Positions 1 through 7,810 of a DNA stretch of 64,000 nucleotides are shown here, in pieces (the stretch's first letter is position 1; the number at the start of each line of letters is the position of its first letter). Made by a program: the position numbers and the translations under genes. The DNA is from Sanguibacter antarcticus (GTDB taxonomy: Bacteria; Actinomycetota; Actinomycetes; Actinomycetales; Cellulomonadaceae): contig NZ_PDJG01000001.1 in assembly GCF_002564005.1 (NCBI RefSeq), forward strand, positions 2,046,001 to 2,110,000. The letters run 5' to 3'. The notes below the pieces were generated by a model that was not told where the DNA came from, did no database searches, and was given only the letters and a program-made list of their open reading frames with translations.

Positions 1-335
1 CTGGCGAAGACACGCTCTTCGCGGACGGCACGGACGCCGATCGCCCCGACGAGGACTACGTGCCGCCGACGACTCCGCGGCCGAACCACTTCGGCGAGAC
101 AGCCTGGGAAGAAGAGCACGGCGAGTCCCTCGACCAGCGGCTCGCCCAAGAACAGCCAGAGCTGTGGGAGCACGCCGACCGAGGCCGACCGGCTCCTGAC
201 CGCGCTGGTCGGCTCGTCGCCGACCCCGAGGCGCTCGAGGCGCCGGCGAACGACACGTTCGCGGACGCCGTCCCGATGGATGTCAACGCCACGAGCGCCG
301 AGGAGGCCGCAGTCCACCTCATCGACGAGACCTGA
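1..335 (+). CDS. DUF5709-family protein, 3' end only
   Basis: The open frame enters from the window edge (first full codon at 3) and stops with TGA at 333-335, so the 5' end is missing. The visible 110 residues are acidic, with the pattern PPxxPxxxxxFGETAWEEExGESLDQRLAQE. This resembles the DUF5709 family, short hydrophilic actinobacterial proteins of unknown function. An internal GTG at 60 is not a convincing start because the family-like sequence continues upstream of it. The gene converges on truA with only 35 bp between the stops. The function is unknown. Confidence 0.7.
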   Translation, partial: GEDTLFADGTDADRPDEDYVPPTTPRPNHFGETAWEEEHGESLDQRLAQEQPELWEHADRGRPAPDRAGRLVADPEALEAPANDTFADAVPMDVNATSAEEAAVHLIDET

Positions 336-370
336 CCGAGCGACGCTGTCGGCCGCAGCGACCTGCACGA

Positions 371-1237
371 TCAGCCGTGCGGCTCCCAGACGTGCTCGTC
401 CGTGCGCCTCGACCGAGCGCGCTCGGCGTGGTCTGCGAGGTCCTCGTCTGCCGGGTAGTGGACCTCCTCGAGAACGAGCCCATGGCCTGGAACCACGGCG
501 GCGAGCGGGTCCCTCTGACCGAGCGCGAGCACCTCTGCGGGCCACGTCACCGGGCGTCGTCCCTGCCCGACGGTGAGGGACGCGCCGACGAGCGCACGAA
601 CCATGTTGTGGCAGAACGCGTCAGCCTGGACCCGAGCGACGACAAGACCCGTGTCGGGCCCCTCAGCCACCCGTGTCCAGCTGAGCTCCTGCAGGTGGCG
701 GATGGTCGTGGCGCCCGGACGCGGGCGGCAGAACGCCGCAAAGTCCCGGATACCGAGGAGCGGTTGCATCGACGTGTGCATCGCCTCGACATCGAGCTCG
801 CGCCGCAACCACAGGGTCCACTCACGGCGGAGCGGGTCGTGCAGCTCGAAGCTGTCGGCGACGCGATAGGAGTACCTGCGCAGCAGCGCACCGAACCGTG
901 CGTGAAAGCCGGGCGGAGCCTCCTGGACACGATGGACCACGAGGTCGTCCGGGAGCACGCCGTTGAGACGGCTCGTCATCGCCTGGACCGACGTCCGTGC
1001 CGACTGCCCTGGGACGGACGCCCAGACGGCAGGGTCGAGGTCCACGTGGACGACCTGACCGCGAGAGTGCACGCCGGAGTCGGTCCTGCCTGCCACAGCG
1101 ACGCGCGGCGCAGGGACTCTCAGGACGCGGCTCAGGCCCTCCTCGAGAACTCCTTGGACGGTCCGCAGCCCGGGCTGGACAGCCCACCCTGCGAAGTCGG
1201 TGCCGCGGTAGGCGATGTCGAGGCGGATCCGGATCAC
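371..1237 (-). CDS. truA: tRNA pseudouridine(38-40) synthase TruA
   Basis: TruA isomerises uridines 38-40 in the anticodon arm of many tRNAs. The 288-residue protein has the family N-terminus RLDIAYRGTDFAGW, and AGRTDSGVHSRG places the catalytic aspartate at about residue 53. FCHNMVRALVGA and a C-terminal LVLEEVHYP also fit the family. I chose the GTG at 1237, just before IRIRLD; a GTG at 1255 adds six residues, and neither has a clear ribosome binding site. truA often follows rplQ in actinobacteria. Here two genes, one of them on the opposite strand, separate it from rplQ. Confidence 0.93.
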   Translation of the reverse strand: MIRIRLDIAYRGTDFAGWAVQPGLRTVQGVLEEGLSRVLRVPAPRVAVAGRTDSGVHSRGQVVHVDLDPAVWASVPGQSARTSVQAMTSRLNGVLPDDLVVHRVQEAPPGFHARFGALLRRYSYRVADSFELHDPLRREWTLWLRRELDVEAMHTSMQPLLGIRDFAAFCRPRPGATTIRHLQELSWTRVAEGPDTGLVVARVQADAFCHNMVRALVGASLTVGQGRRPVTWPAEVLALGQRDPLAAVVPGHGLVLEEVHYPADEDLADHAERARSRRTDEHVWEPHG

Positions 1238-1268
1238 GAACCCATCATCTCGCACTAGTGTGCAAGGA

Positions 1269-2054
1269 ATGGCGCAGCCTCCCTCCCCTGAGAACCTCAC
1301 CCTGTCCGTCGACTGCGGCGGGGGTGGCATCAAGGCGGCCGTCCTCGACGACGCCGGCACGGCGCACGCACCCGCGGTGCGCGTCGCGACGCCGTACCCG
1401 CTCCCGCCCGACCGGCTCGTGGAGTGCATCGCGGAGCTCGCGCGCGGCCTCCCTGCTGCCGCGCGCGCGACGATCGGCATGCCCGGCATGATCCGCCACG
1501 GTGTCGTCATCCACACGCCCCACTACATCACCCGGTCGGGCCCCCGGTCTCGGGTGGACCCCGCCCTCGCTGAGCGGTGGACCGGTTTCGACATGCATGC
1601 CGCCGTGAGCGCACGCCTGGGCGTCCCGGCGCTCGTCCTCAACGACGCAGAGGTCCACGGTGCAGGGGTCGTCGCCGGGAAGGGGCTCGAGCTGGTCCTC
1701 ACCCTGGGCACGGGACTCGGGTCGGCGCACTTCGACGGTGGTCGCATCGCCCCGCACCTGGAGCTCTCCCACGCGCCGGTGCGTCGAGGGACCACGTACG
1801 ACGAGTACATCGGCGAGCACGAACGCCGCCGGCTCGGTGACGGGCTCTGGTCCCGCCGGATCGCACGCGTCGTGGACGGCCTCCGTCCCGTGTTCCTCTG
1901 GGACCGTCTCTACCTCGGTGGCGGCAACTCCCGCCGCATCACTGCGGTCGTCCTCGACCGCCTCGGCGACGACGTGGTGGTGGTGCCGAACTCGGCTGCG
2001 CTCGTCGGAGGCGCGCGAGCCTGGGGGCTGCCGGGTCCGCGAGAACGCGACTGA
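1269..2054 (+). CDS. ROK-family sugar kinase, polyphosphate-glucokinase-like
   Basis: This 261-residue protein has the ROK/ASKHA phosphate loop SVDCGGGGIKAAV (residues 13-25), a catalytic Asp in VLNDAEVHG and a second glycine loop TLGTGLGSAHFDGG. The block ELSHAPVRRGTTYDEYIGE matches the hexose/zinc-site region of actinobacterial polyphosphate glucokinases, and a YLGGGNSRR adenosine motif follows. The classical ROK zinc cysteines are absent. The expected reaction is phosphorylation of glucose or a related sugar with polyphosphate and/or ATP; the substrate is not certain. AAGGA directly abuts the chosen ATG, so an in-frame GTG at 1260 is a possible alternative. It diverges from truA and converges on the membrane-protein gene. 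Confidence 0.8.
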   Translation: MAQPPSPENLTLSVDCGGGGIKAAVLDDAGTAHAPAVRVATPYPLPPDRLVECIAELARGLPAAARATIGMPGMIRHGVVIHTPHYITRSGPRSRVDPALAERWTGFDMHAAVSARLGVPALVLNDAEVHGAGVVAGKGLELVLTLGTGLGSAHFDGGRIAPHLELSHAPVRRGTTYDEYIGEHERRRLGDGLWSRRIARVVDGLRPVFLWDRLYLGGGNSRRITAVVLDRLGDDVVVVPNSAALVGGARAWGLPGPRERD

Positions 2055-2062
2055 GCGAGACC

Positions 2063-2098
2063 GAGGACGCGTCTGGGCAGGACGTGCCCACCGTCCTC
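2063..2098. terminator. Bidirectional intrinsic-type hairpin
   Basis: GAGGACG (2063-2069) pairs with CGTCCTC (2092-2098) and encloses a second perfect stem, TGGGCA (2074-2079) with TGCCCA (2085-2090). It lies between the convergent stops at 2054 and 2111, so it probably ends both transcripts. It has no T-tract, which is common in high-GC actinobacteria. Confidence 0.7.
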
Positions 2099-2110
2099 AC
2101 GAGCACGCTG

Positions 2111-4126
2111 TCAGGAGCACGCATCGATCGTCAGCAGCGTCGCAGTCCCTGCCACCGCGACGACGGAGAAGCCGGTACTCGTGTCGACGTCGTGGAGCCC
2201 AGGAGACTCGGGGTCGACCTTCGCGCCGTCCAGCTCGCCTGCCTCGTCCTCGTAGAAGTGGGTCACTCCGAGCTCCTCGACGTAGCGGCAGACCTCAGGA
2301 TCGCTCTCGATGTCGCGGAAGTGCTCGCGAAGGTACGTCTGCGCCTCGTCCATCGCGCTCGTCCCGAGCTGGGGAAGCACCGCGTGCGTGCCCCCCATCG
2401 AGAAGGCGAACGCCGTGCCGTTGTGCGGGTCCCCCAGGATGACGGATCCCGGTGGGACGATCTCGCGCAGCTCACGCATCAGCGCGATCTCCTCGACGCT
2501 GAGCATCGTTCCCCACCGGATCTGTGCCGGGTCGTAGGCCTCGGCAAAACGCCCTGATCGTCCTGGTGCCTGAAACCCGAGCGACGTCACGAGCGCGACG
2601 ACCACGAGCACCGCTGCCCACGACGATGCTCCAGCGGTCTCCCAGCCCCTTGGTGCACGCCGGCGCGCGACGCGGGACGCAGCGCTTCCCAACGCCACGA
2701 AGCCCACTGCTGCGAGCACTGCAGCCACGATCGGGTAGAGCGCTTCGATCCGCGCCGCCTGCGTGTACCAGACGCCTGTGAGCGCCCGCAGCGGTGTCGA
2801 CGGCCCTGCTGCCAGCGCCACGAGGACGACGACGGTCCCTGCGGAGACGAGCAACCATCGCTGGTCTCTGGACCGGACGAGCACGACGACCCCGACGAGA
2901 ACGGCCACGCTCACGAGGATGTTGCCCGGCCACGCGCTCATCACCGTGTCGAGCAGCGTCCGCACGACGGACGGCGCGTAGCCGCGCTGCGGGAGACGCT
3001 CGAAGCTGAACAGGACGTGCATGACGGTCGACTGCATCACGAGAGAGGTGCCCGTCACCGCGAGCCCGAGCACCACGGCTCCGAGAAGCAGGACCGCGCG
3101 TCTGCGCCCTGACATCCAAGCGTGCCGTACGGCTCGCACAGCAACGAGGATCGCCAGGGGCCCGACAACGACCGCGAGGCCCACGACTCCGCTACCGTGG
3201 GCGCTCCCGACACCGACGAGCGCCACGAGCGCGGTACCGCAGAGCACGGCACGGCGGCTTCGCCCGACGTCCGGGGTGCTGCGCAAGAGCGTGACCCACA
3301 GGGCTGCCGCCCCAGGGACGAGCATGACCGAGAGCCCGTTCGGCCACTGGGCGAGCGTGCTGAAGATGACGGTCGGGAACATCGAGAACGCCCCACCGAC
3401 GGCCACCGCGAGGACAGCGATCTCTGGGCGGCGGGGGAAGCACGCAGCACCGAACGCTCCCAGGCCGACGAGCCAGGCGACCGAGCCCATGACGAGGCTG
3501 GACGCGTTCGCTGCCGACGTGATGGCGTCAGCAGCCGTGGTGACGAGATCTCCGGGGACGAGCGCGACCATCGAGTGCCAGACGGTCGGGTAGTAGACCG
3601 AGTTCCCTGCTCCGTAGAGACCGTTGATGGTGCTCGCGACCCCGGTCTCCCGGATGAACGCGACGCCGTTCAGGTGAAAGACCGCATCCCACTGCTGCAG
3701 CGGCGCGGCAGGGTCCCCCATCCCGATCGCCATCGGCACGACGGCGACGACCGATCCCACCGCGACTGCCACGACGAACCAGCGACGATGCGCGACGAGG
3801 GCGTCGACCGCTCCCGCGCCGAGCCACGAGACAGGAGCTCTAGGAGCATCTGGTGCGGAACGCCCCGCTGGACGGACGAGCCGCCGACCCGCGACGAGGA
3901 CGAGCACGACGAGAAGCAGGCTGATCCCGACGGACACCGCACCCCACGCGATCCCTGTGGCCGCGAGCACCGGGGCGGCCGCTGCGTAGAAGGCGCACGA
4001 CAGCGCTGGGGCGGCGCCGAGGGCGAGCGTCCCCCGTGCTCCGAGAAGTCGGAGCACGACGGTCCCCGGCACGAACAGCACCAGAGCGAACGTTAGACAG
4101 AGCAGCGACTGACCCCACCACGCCAC
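2111..4126 (-). CDS. Large polytopic membrane protein, DUF6541-like
   Basis: The 671-residue protein starts at GTG (MAWWGQSLL). The first about 490 residues alternate long hydrophobic stretches with short loops, giving roughly 12-14 membrane spans. A final span near residue 500 is followed by an exported or soluble C-terminal domain of about 150 residues. An acidic motif (QQWDAVFHLN) sits in an early loop, as in GT-C-like glycosyltransferases. The architecture matches the actinobacterial DUF6541 family, thought to act in cell-envelope glycan assembly. No substrate can be inferred. A terminator hairpin separates it from rplQ upstream. Confidence 0.7.
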   Translation of the reverse strand: MAWWGQSLLCLTFALVLFVPGTVVLRLLGARGTLALGAAPALSCAFYAAAAPVLAATGIAWGAVSVGISLLLVVLVLVAGRRLVRPAGRSAPDAPRAPVSWLGAGAVDALVAHRRWFVVAVAVGSVVAVVPMAIGMGDPAAPLQQWDAVFHLNGVAFIRETGVASTINGLYGAGNSVYYPTVWHSMVALVPGDLVTTAADAITSAANASSLVMGSVAWLVGLGAFGAACFPRRPEIAVLAVAVGGAFSMFPTVIFSTLAQWPNGLSVMLVPGAAALWVTLLRSTPDVGRSRRAVLCGTALVALVGVGSAHGSGVVGLAVVVGPLAILVAVRAVRHAWMSGRRRAVLLLGAVVLGLAVTGTSLVMQSTVMHVLFSFERLPQRGYAPSVVRTLLDTVMSAWPGNILVSVAVLVGVVVLVRSRDQRWLLVSAGTVVVLVALAAGPSTPLRALTGVWYTQAARIEALYPIVAAVLAAVGFVALGSAASRVARRRAPRGWETAGASSWAAVLVVVALVTSLGFQAPGRSGRFAEAYDPAQIRWGTMLSVEEIALMRELREIVPPGSVILGDPHNGTAFAFSMGGTHAVLPQLGTSAMDEAQTYLREHFRDIESDPEVCRYVEELGVTHFYEDEAGELDGAKVDPESPGLHDVDTSTGFSVVAVAGTATLLTIDACS

Positions 4127-4223
4127 AGCGTGCTCCCCCGATCACCTCGATGATGGTCTGTCGACCACGGCCATGACGACGACCGGCCGGTCGACGAGAC
4201 GACGCTAGCAGCCGCTCGACGCA

Positions 4224-4265
4224 CGAGAGCCCGGTCTGAGAGGTCGTCTCAGAACCGGGCTCTCG
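4224..4265 (-). terminator. Terminator of the alpha (infA-rplQ) operon
   Basis: An 18-bp stem lies 35 bp past the rplQ stop: 4224-4241 pairs with 4247-4265, with one bulged A at 4253 and loop GGTCG. No T-tract follows. It should separate the ribosomal operon from the membrane-protein gene. Confidence 0.85.
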
Positions 4266-4299
4266 GGAGAGGATCCTGGCGGTCGGCCAGGAGCCCTGC

Positions 4300-4851
4300 T
4301 CAGTCCTCCGTGGAGGACGTCTCTTCGGTCGAGCTCGCCGCGGCGTCATCGGCGGGGGCGACGGTGTCGGCCTTGGCCGCGGTGTCCTTCTCAGCCTTCG
4401 GCGCGCTCTTCTTCGCGGCCTTCTCAGCCTCGCGCACGACGGCCTGCTTCGGGCTCAAGGGCTCGAGCACGAGCTCGATGACAGCCATGGGGGCGTTGTC
4501 GCCCTTGCGGTTGCCGACCTTGGTGATGCGCGTGTAGCCACCCTGGCGGTCAGCGACGGCGGGAGCGATCTCCGTCACGAGACGGTGAAGGATGGTGTTC
4601 GCGTCACCGGGCTCGTCGGGGCGACGAGGCGTCTTGTTGTGCACGACCTTCGCGATCTGGCGGATCGAGTGCAGGTCGCCGCGCTTGGCCTTCGAGATGA
4701 GGCGCTCCGCGAGCGGCTGGAGGCGCTTGGCCTTCGTGGCCGTCGTCGTGATGCGCCCGTGCTCGAAGAGGCTCGTCACGAGGTTGCTGAGGATGAGGCG
4801 CTCGTGAGCCGGGCTACCGCCGAGCCGCGCACCCTTTGCTGGGGTAGGCAT
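4300..4851 (-). CDS. rplQ: 50S ribosomal protein L17
   Basis: L17 lies at the exit-tunnel side of the large subunit. The first about 120 residues are canonical ([21 protein letters not shown], then the [20 protein letters not shown] core). The protein is 183 residues, about 60 longer than E. coli L17. The extra C-terminal tail is Ala/Lys-rich and then acidic (ending [11 protein letters not shown]). AAGGAG lies 8 nt before the ATG. It is the last gene of the alpha operon, 56 bp downstream of rpoA. Confidence 0.97.
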   Translation of the reverse strand: MPTPAKGARLGGSPAHERLILSNLVTSLFEHGRITTTATKAKRLQPLAERLISKAKRGDLHSIRQIAKVVHNKTPRRPDEPGDANTILHRLVTEIAPAVADRQGGYTRITKVGNRKGDNAPMAVIELVLEPLSPKQAVVREAEKAAKKSAPKAEKDTAAKADTVAPADDAAASSTEETSSTED

Positions 4852-4907
4852 TGTTGTTGCTCCTTAGGAATTGGTCGAGCCGTCCGGTCGCCCGGCCAGC
4901 ACAGAAG

Positions 4908-5912
4908 TCAGTTGTACTGCTCGTCTTCCGAGTCTTCGCCGTCGTAGTAGTCGGCGGTCGTCGGATCGAAGTCGAGCGGGGAGTCCTTGAGGGAGAGCCC
5001 GAGCTCAGCGAGCTTCTCCTTCACCTCGTTGATGGACTTCGCACCGAAGTTGCGGATGTCCAGGAGGTCCGCCTCGCTGCGGGCGACAAGCTCGCCGACG
5101 GCGTGGATTCCCTCGCGCTTGAGGCAGTTGTACGAGCGGATCGTCAGCTGCAGCTCTTCGATCGGGAGCGCGAGATCTGCCGCAAGAGCGGCATCCGTCG
5201 GCGACGGGCCGATCTCGATGCCCTCGGCCTCGACGTTGAGCTCGCGGGCGAGCCCGAAGAGCTCGACGAGAGTCTTACCAGCCGACGCGAGAGCGTCACG
5301 AGGGCTGATGGCCTGCTTCGTCTCGACGTCGACGATGAGCTTGTCGAAGTCGGTGCGCTGCTCGACTCGCGTCGCCTCGACCTTGTACGTGACCTTGAGC
5401 ACCGGAGAGTAGATCGAGTCGACGGGGACCCGGCCGATCTCGGAGTCGAAGGACTTGTTCTGCTGAGCGGAGACGTAGCCGCGCCCGCGCTCGACCGTGA
5501 GCTCGATCTCCAGCTTGCCCTTGTCGTTGAGCGTCGCGATGTGGAGGCTGGGGTTGTGCACCTCGACACCTGCCGGCGGGACGATGTCCGCTGCCGTGAC
5601 GACTCCGGACCCCTGCTTGCGCAGGTACATCACGACGGGCTCGTCGTTCTCCGAGGAGACGACGAGGTTCTTGATGTTGAGGATGATCTCGGTGACGTCT
5701 TCCTTCACGCCCGGGACGGTGGTGAACTCGTGGAGAACACCATCGATACGGATGGAGGTGACGGCTGCGCCGGGGATCGACGAGAGCAGCGTGCGACGCA
5801 TCGAGTTTCCGAGCGTGTAGCCGAAGCCGGGCTCGAGAGGCTCGATAGAGAAGCGCGAGCGGCTCTCGGAGATGACCTCTTCGGTCAGGGTGGGGCGCTG
5901 TGCGATGAGCAC
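4908..5912 (-). CDS. rpoA: DNA-directed RNA polymerase alpha subunit
   Basis: RpoA dimerises to nucleate RNA polymerase assembly. The 334-residue protein has the N-terminal assembly domain ([31 protein letters not shown]) and, after a linker, the C-terminal domain ([19 protein letters not shown]...[17 protein letters not shown]) that binds UP elements and activators. The start is GTG at 5912 with AAGGAA 7 nt upstream. rpsD, which lies before rpoA in many bacteria, is absent; the 174-bp gap upstream holds two strong hairpins instead. Confidence 0.98.
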   Translation of the reverse strand: MLIAQRPTLTEEVISESRSRFSIEPLEPGFGYTLGNSMRRTLLSSIPGAAVTSIRIDGVLHEFTTVPGVKEDVTEIILNIKNLVVSSENDEPVVMYLRKQGSGVVTAADIVPPAGVEVHNPSLHIATLNDKGKLEIELTVERGRGYVSAQQNKSFDSEIGRVPVDSIYSPVLKVTYKVEATRVEQRTDFDKLIVDVETKQAISPRDALASAGKTLVELFGLARELNVEAEGIEIGPSPTDAALAADLALPIEELQLTIRSYNCLKREGIHAVGELVARSEADLLDIRNFGAKSINEVKEKLAELGLSLKDSPLDFDPTTADYYDGEDSEDEQYN

Positions 5913-5959
5913 TAGTAGCTTCCTTTCAGCGTGCGTCCGCTATATGACGCATCACGAGT

Positions 5960-5987
5960 CCGCCCGGACTCTGAGTTGCCCGGGCGG
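5960..5987 (-). promoter_or_regulatory. rpoA leader hairpin 2
   Basis: CCGCCCGG (5960-5967) and CCGGGCGG (5980-5987) form a perfect 8-bp stem with a 12-nt loop, about 50 nt before the rpoA start. It is the second of two hairpins between rpsK and rpoA and could terminate or regulate. Confidence 0.45.
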
Positions 5988-6027
5988 TCAGAACACACAC
6001 GGTGCAGGTGTGCAGCAGAGCCGGGTC

Positions 6028-6058
6028 GTGCCCACGTCCCACCTGGGGACGCGGGCAC
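6028..6058 (-). terminator. Hairpin after rpsK: attenuator or terminator
   Basis: GTGCCC-A-CGTCCC (6028-6040) pairs with GGGACG-C-GGGCAC (6046-6058), giving 12 bp around one mismatch. It begins 28 nt past the rpsK stop. rpoA must be transcribed either by read-through or from a promoter below this point. Confidence 0.6.
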
Positions 6059-6086
6059 AACCGAGCTCAATGACGTCGAGACGAGA

Positions 6087-6494
6087 TCAGACGCGGCGAC
6101 GCTTGGGAGGACGGCAGCCGTTGTGCGCCTGGGGCGTCACGTCCTGGATCGAACCGACCTCGAGGCCTGCGGCCTGGAGGGAGCGGATCGCGGTCTCGCG
6201 GCCAGAACCGGGGCCCTTGACGAAGACGTCGACCTTCTTCATGCCGTGCTCCTGCGCACGACGCGCGGCAGCCTCTGCAGCGAGCTGCGCGGCGAACGGG
6301 GTCGACTTGCGCGAGCCCTTGAAGCCCACCTGGCCGGAGGAGGCCCAGGAGATCACGGCGCCGGACGGATCCGTGATCGAGACGATGGTGTTGTTGAACG
6401 TGCTCTTGATGTGCGCCTGGCCGATTGCGACATTCTTCTTGTCTTTGCGGCGAGGCTTGCGGGCACCTTGTGCGCCGCGAGTCTTGGGAGGCAT
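6087..6494 (-). CDS. rpsK: 30S ribosomal protein S11
   Basis: S11 forms part of the 30S platform at the mRNA exit. The 135-residue protein carries the signature blocks [36 protein letters not shown] and the C-terminal [11 protein letters not shown]. The frame stays open 17 codons upstream, but the ATG at 6494 (MPPKTRG) gives the family N-terminus. It follows rpsM by about 96 bp. Confidence 0.98.
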   Translation of the reverse strand: MPPKTRGAQGARKPRRKDKKNVAIGQAHIKSTFNNTIVSITDPSGAVISWASSGQVGFKGSRKSTPFAAQLAAEAAARRAQEHGMKKVDVFVKGPGSGRETAIRSLQAAGLEVGSIQDVTPQAHNGCRPPKRRRV

Positions 6495-6590
6495 GTGCTT
6501 TTTCTCTCCTGGATTGAGGTCTTCGGATCGCAGGACCCTCGCCACGGTGCCTTCGAGGCACTGACAGCGGGTCCAGGCGAACTACTGCTG

Positions 6591-6965
6591 CTAGCGGGCC
6601 TTCTTCTTGCCGGCCACGGTGCGCTTCGGGCCCTTGCGGGTACGAGCGTTGGTCTTGGTGCGCTGTCCGCGCACGGGGAGCCCACGGCGGTGACGCAGAC
6701 CTTCGTAGCAGCCGATCTCAACCTTGCGGCGAATGTCAGCAGCAACCTCACGGCGGAGGTCACCCTCGAGCTTGAAGCTTCCTTCGAGGTGATCGCGCAG
6801 TGCGACGAGCTCGGCGTCGCCGAGGTCCTTCACACGCACGTCCGGGCTGAGCCCGGTGGCGGCCAGCGTCTGCTGGGCGCGGGTACGGCCGACGCCGTAG
6901 ATGTATGTGAGCGCAACCTCAAGCCGCTTGTCGCGGGGGAGGTCGACGCCGATAAGACGTGCCAT
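6591..6965 (-). CDS. rpsM: 30S ribosomal protein S13
   Basis: S13 sits in the 30S head and contacts the P-site tRNA and the central protuberance. The 124-residue protein is canonical: [27 protein letters not shown] and C-terminal [24 protein letters not shown] 220-bp gap with a nested inverted repeat separates it from rpmJ. Confidence 0.98.
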   Translation of the reverse strand: MARLIGVDLPRDKRLEVALTYIYGVGRTRAQQTLAATGLSPDVRVKDLGDAELVALRDHLEGSFKLEGDLRREVAADIRRKVEIGCYEGLRHRRGLPVRGQRTKTNARTRKGPKRTVAGKKKAR

Positions 6966-6991
6966 GTGCCTTCCGGCTCCTGTAGTGCCAT

Positions 6992-7039
6992 CGGAGGTCT
7001 ACCGCCTCACCTCTCGCAAACTGCGAGCCCCGGCCTCCG
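6992..7039 (-). promoter_or_regulatory. Nested inverted repeat between rpmJ and rpsM
   Basis: CGGAGG (6992-6997) pairs with CCTCCG (7034-7039), and inside it CTCGCA (7013-7018) pairs with TGCGAG (7022-7027) around a 3-nt loop. It lies in the rpsM leader, 27-74 nt upstream of the start. Nothing else is recognisable in this 220-bp gap. Confidence 0.35.
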
Positions 7040-7185
7040 ACCGAGGGTTCACGAGCCGTCGCGGGTGACCTGAGTCTCCCGAACGGTCCGGTGGTGATGC
7101 GCTGGTCGTGCTCATCCGTTCTGTCAGCCCGACGGATGGGCACTGATCATGCTGTGGAACGCGTGGCGCTCTCGCGCAGGGCGTC

Positions 7186-7299
7186 TCAGCCCTGGCGCTG
7201 CTTGTGCCGCAGGTTCTCGCAGATGACCATGACGCGACCGTGCCGGCGGATCACCTTGCACTTGTCGCAGATCTTCTTGACGCTGGGCTTGACCTTCAT
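7186..7299 (-). CDS. rpmJ: 50S ribosomal protein L36
   Basis: This 37-codon gene encodes [20 protein letters not shown] followed by [17 protein letters not shown]. The three cysteines and a histidine of the zinc-binding (C+) form of L36 are all present. That suggests a zinc-dependent version; a zinc-free paralogue may exist elsewhere. It lies 78 bp downstream of infA. Confidence 0.97.
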   Translation of the reverse strand: MKVKPSVKKICDKCKVIRRHGRVMVICENLRHKQRQG

Positions 7300-7377
7300 C
7301 GTGGTTCCTCCGCCGCCGCATGACGACACTGGGCTCTGTGAGCCGGGTGGGGTAGGCAGCAGTTGATCGAGTGGTGG

Positions 7378-7599
7378 TTACTTGTAGCGGTAGACGATCC
7401 GGCCACGGGACAAGTCGTACGGGCTCAGCTCCACCACTACCCGGTCCTCAGGGAGGATTCGGATGTAGTGCTGCCGCATCTTGCCCGAGATGTGAGCGAG
7501 CACCTTGTGACCGTTGGCCAGCTCCACGCGAAACATCGCGTTCGGCAGTGCCTCGACCACGCTGCCCTCGATCTCGATGACACCGTCCTTCTTCGCCAT
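7378..7599 (-). CDS. infA: Translation initiation factor IF-1
   Basis: IF-1 is a single OB-fold protein that blocks the 30S A site during initiation. The 73-residue sequence begins [20 protein letters not shown] and includes [20 protein letters not shown], the IRILPEDRV block and the C-terminal [12 protein letters not shown]. The upstream in-frame extension lacks family similarity. It starts the alpha operon, about 130 nt below a candidate promoter. Confidence 0.98.
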   Translation of the reverse strand: MAKKDGVIEIEGSVVEALPNAMFRVELANGHKVLAHISGKMRQHYIRILPEDRVVVELSPYDLSRGRIVYRYK

Positions 7600-7726
7600 A
7601 TCCTCCGCTAACTCTCGTGACGAACTACAGCCCACGTCGTGCTCGAACGCCTTGAAGCATGCCAGTGCGATCGGCACTTCGTGGATTAGTGGTGCAAATG
7701 CGCAAGCACTACACACCCAACGAAGC

Positions 7727-7756
7727 ATCCTACGGCATCGGACGGCGAATCGGAAA
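7727..7756 (-). promoter_or_regulatory. Candidate infA promoter
   Basis: On the minus strand TTTCCG (7751-7756) and TAGGAT (7727-7732) are separated by 18 bp, a fair match to the actinobacterial housekeeping sigma consensus. It lies in the 211-bp gap between the LuxR gene and infA and would give a leader of about 120 nt. Confidence 0.5.
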
Positions 7757-7810
7757 GCCGTGCCGGCGGCAGCTCAGGACCGCACGCCTCAGCGTGCCTG
7801 TGATCGAGGA

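Noticed and set aside
5913..6086. Loss of rpsD as a gene deletion
   Set aside because: rpsD is located elsewhere in several actinobacteria, including streptomycetes, so absence here need not mean loss.
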